Positions 5,433 to 5,550 of a stretch of 5,550 nt of DNA are shown piece by piece (positions within the stretch are counted from its first letter, which is position 1; every line of letters begins with the position of its first letter). The notes below the pieces were generated by a model. It saw only the letters and a list, made by a program, of their open reading frames with translations. It searched no databases and was not told the DNA's origin. The DNA comes from a bacterium (lineage in GTDB: Bacteria; Margulisbacteria; Marinamargulisbacteria; SXXA01), in NCBI GenBank assembly GCA_010027915.1, contig RGUG01000093.1, positions 1-5,550 on the forward strand, written 5' to 3'. The position numbers and the translations under genes are program-made.

Positions 5433-5550
5433 ATGACGAATGGACCATCCCCCAGTGCCCCTACTACCGCCCCTACATATGCCTCCGTCGTTGCCTCCCA
5501 AGTCCAAGCGGGTCCCGTTGTAGTAGCACCATATTTCACCACGGGCCTTG
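5433..5550 (+). CDS. Unrecognised protein with Pro/Thr/Ala/Ser-rich N-terminus, cut by window edge
   Basis: 39 complete codons from ATG, open to the right edge. The visible peptide begins MTNGPSPSAPTTAP and continues through a Val-rich patch (VVASQVQ, then GPVVVAPYF) to TTGL. I do not recognise a family. The low-complexity start lacks the basic residues and hydrophobic core of a Sec signal peptide, and resembles a disordered leader or linker. Support for coding is the well-spaced GGAG, a continuous frame and the structured leader upstream. It has the same orientation as the kinase, about 195 bases downstream; whether they share a transcript is unclear. Like the kinase, it is coded on the C-rich strand, which favours Pro, Thr and Ala codons, so the composition may partly reflect strand bias. 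Confidence 0.5.
   Translation, partial: MTNGPSPSAPTTAPTYASVVASQVQAGPVVVAPYFTTGL

Noticed and set aside
5345..5542. Minus-strand frame with a hydrophobic segment, possible small membrane protein
   Set aside because: It is antisense to a plus-strand start with a well-spaced Shine-Dalgarno. Its hydrophobic part is a reading of the leader hairpin and C/A-rich DNA, and no ribosome binding site stands out.

Overview
The window reads as a piece of a bacterial chromosome, most likely from a proteobacterium. A tightly coupled fatty-acid beta-oxidation operon runs on the minus strand. It is followed, divergently, by a eukaryotic-like protein kinase gene and the start of an unrecognised gene on the plus strand. 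The three fad genes look like members of the FadI/FadJ (mitochondrial trifunctional protein-like) lineage. The host-associated flavour comes only from the kinase and is an inference. Codon choice in the minus-strand genes is G-rich, with TTG the main leucine codon (18 of 28 Leu in the fadJ fragment) and frequent GCC, GTG and GGG.

Layout. Positions 1-3946 (minus strand, transcribed right to left) hold a FAA1/FadD15-type long-chain acyl-CoA synthetase (2189-3946), a FadI-type 3-ketoacyl-CoA thiolase (899-2185) and the N-terminal half of a FadJ/FadB-type multifunctional alpha subunit (1-899, continuing beyond the left edge). Gaps are 3 bp and a 1-bp overlap, each with a good Shine-Dalgarno, so this is one transcription unit. 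Fatty acids would be activated to acyl-CoA by the first product. The hydratase/dehydrogenase plus thiolase complex would then shorten them. No acyl-CoA dehydrogenase is in view.

Positions 3947-4196 form a divergent intergenic region. It holds the operon's ribosome binding site, a candidate -10 box, and a perfect 13-bp palindrome that could be an operator. Positions 4197-5237 (plus strand) encode a protein kinase fold protein with a glycine-rich loop, the Lys and Glu pair, an HGDVKADN catalytic loop and an Asp-Trp-Glu in place of DFG. Its tail is rich in Pro and His. The gene contains a perfect 11-bp inverted repeat and an in-frame 24-bp-period duplication.

Positions 5238-5432 are non-coding and unusually structured. 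They hold a C9 tract, a T9 tract and two overlapping hairpins that cannot form together, ending right at the Shine-Dalgarno of a new open frame (5433 to the right edge) with a Pro/Thr/Ala/Ser-rich N-terminus. This leader and the kinase are the parts of the window most worth a second look. The plus strand is C-rich over G almost throughout, whichever strand is coding. The minus-strand operon therefore probably lies on the leading replication strand and the kinase on the lagging strand.
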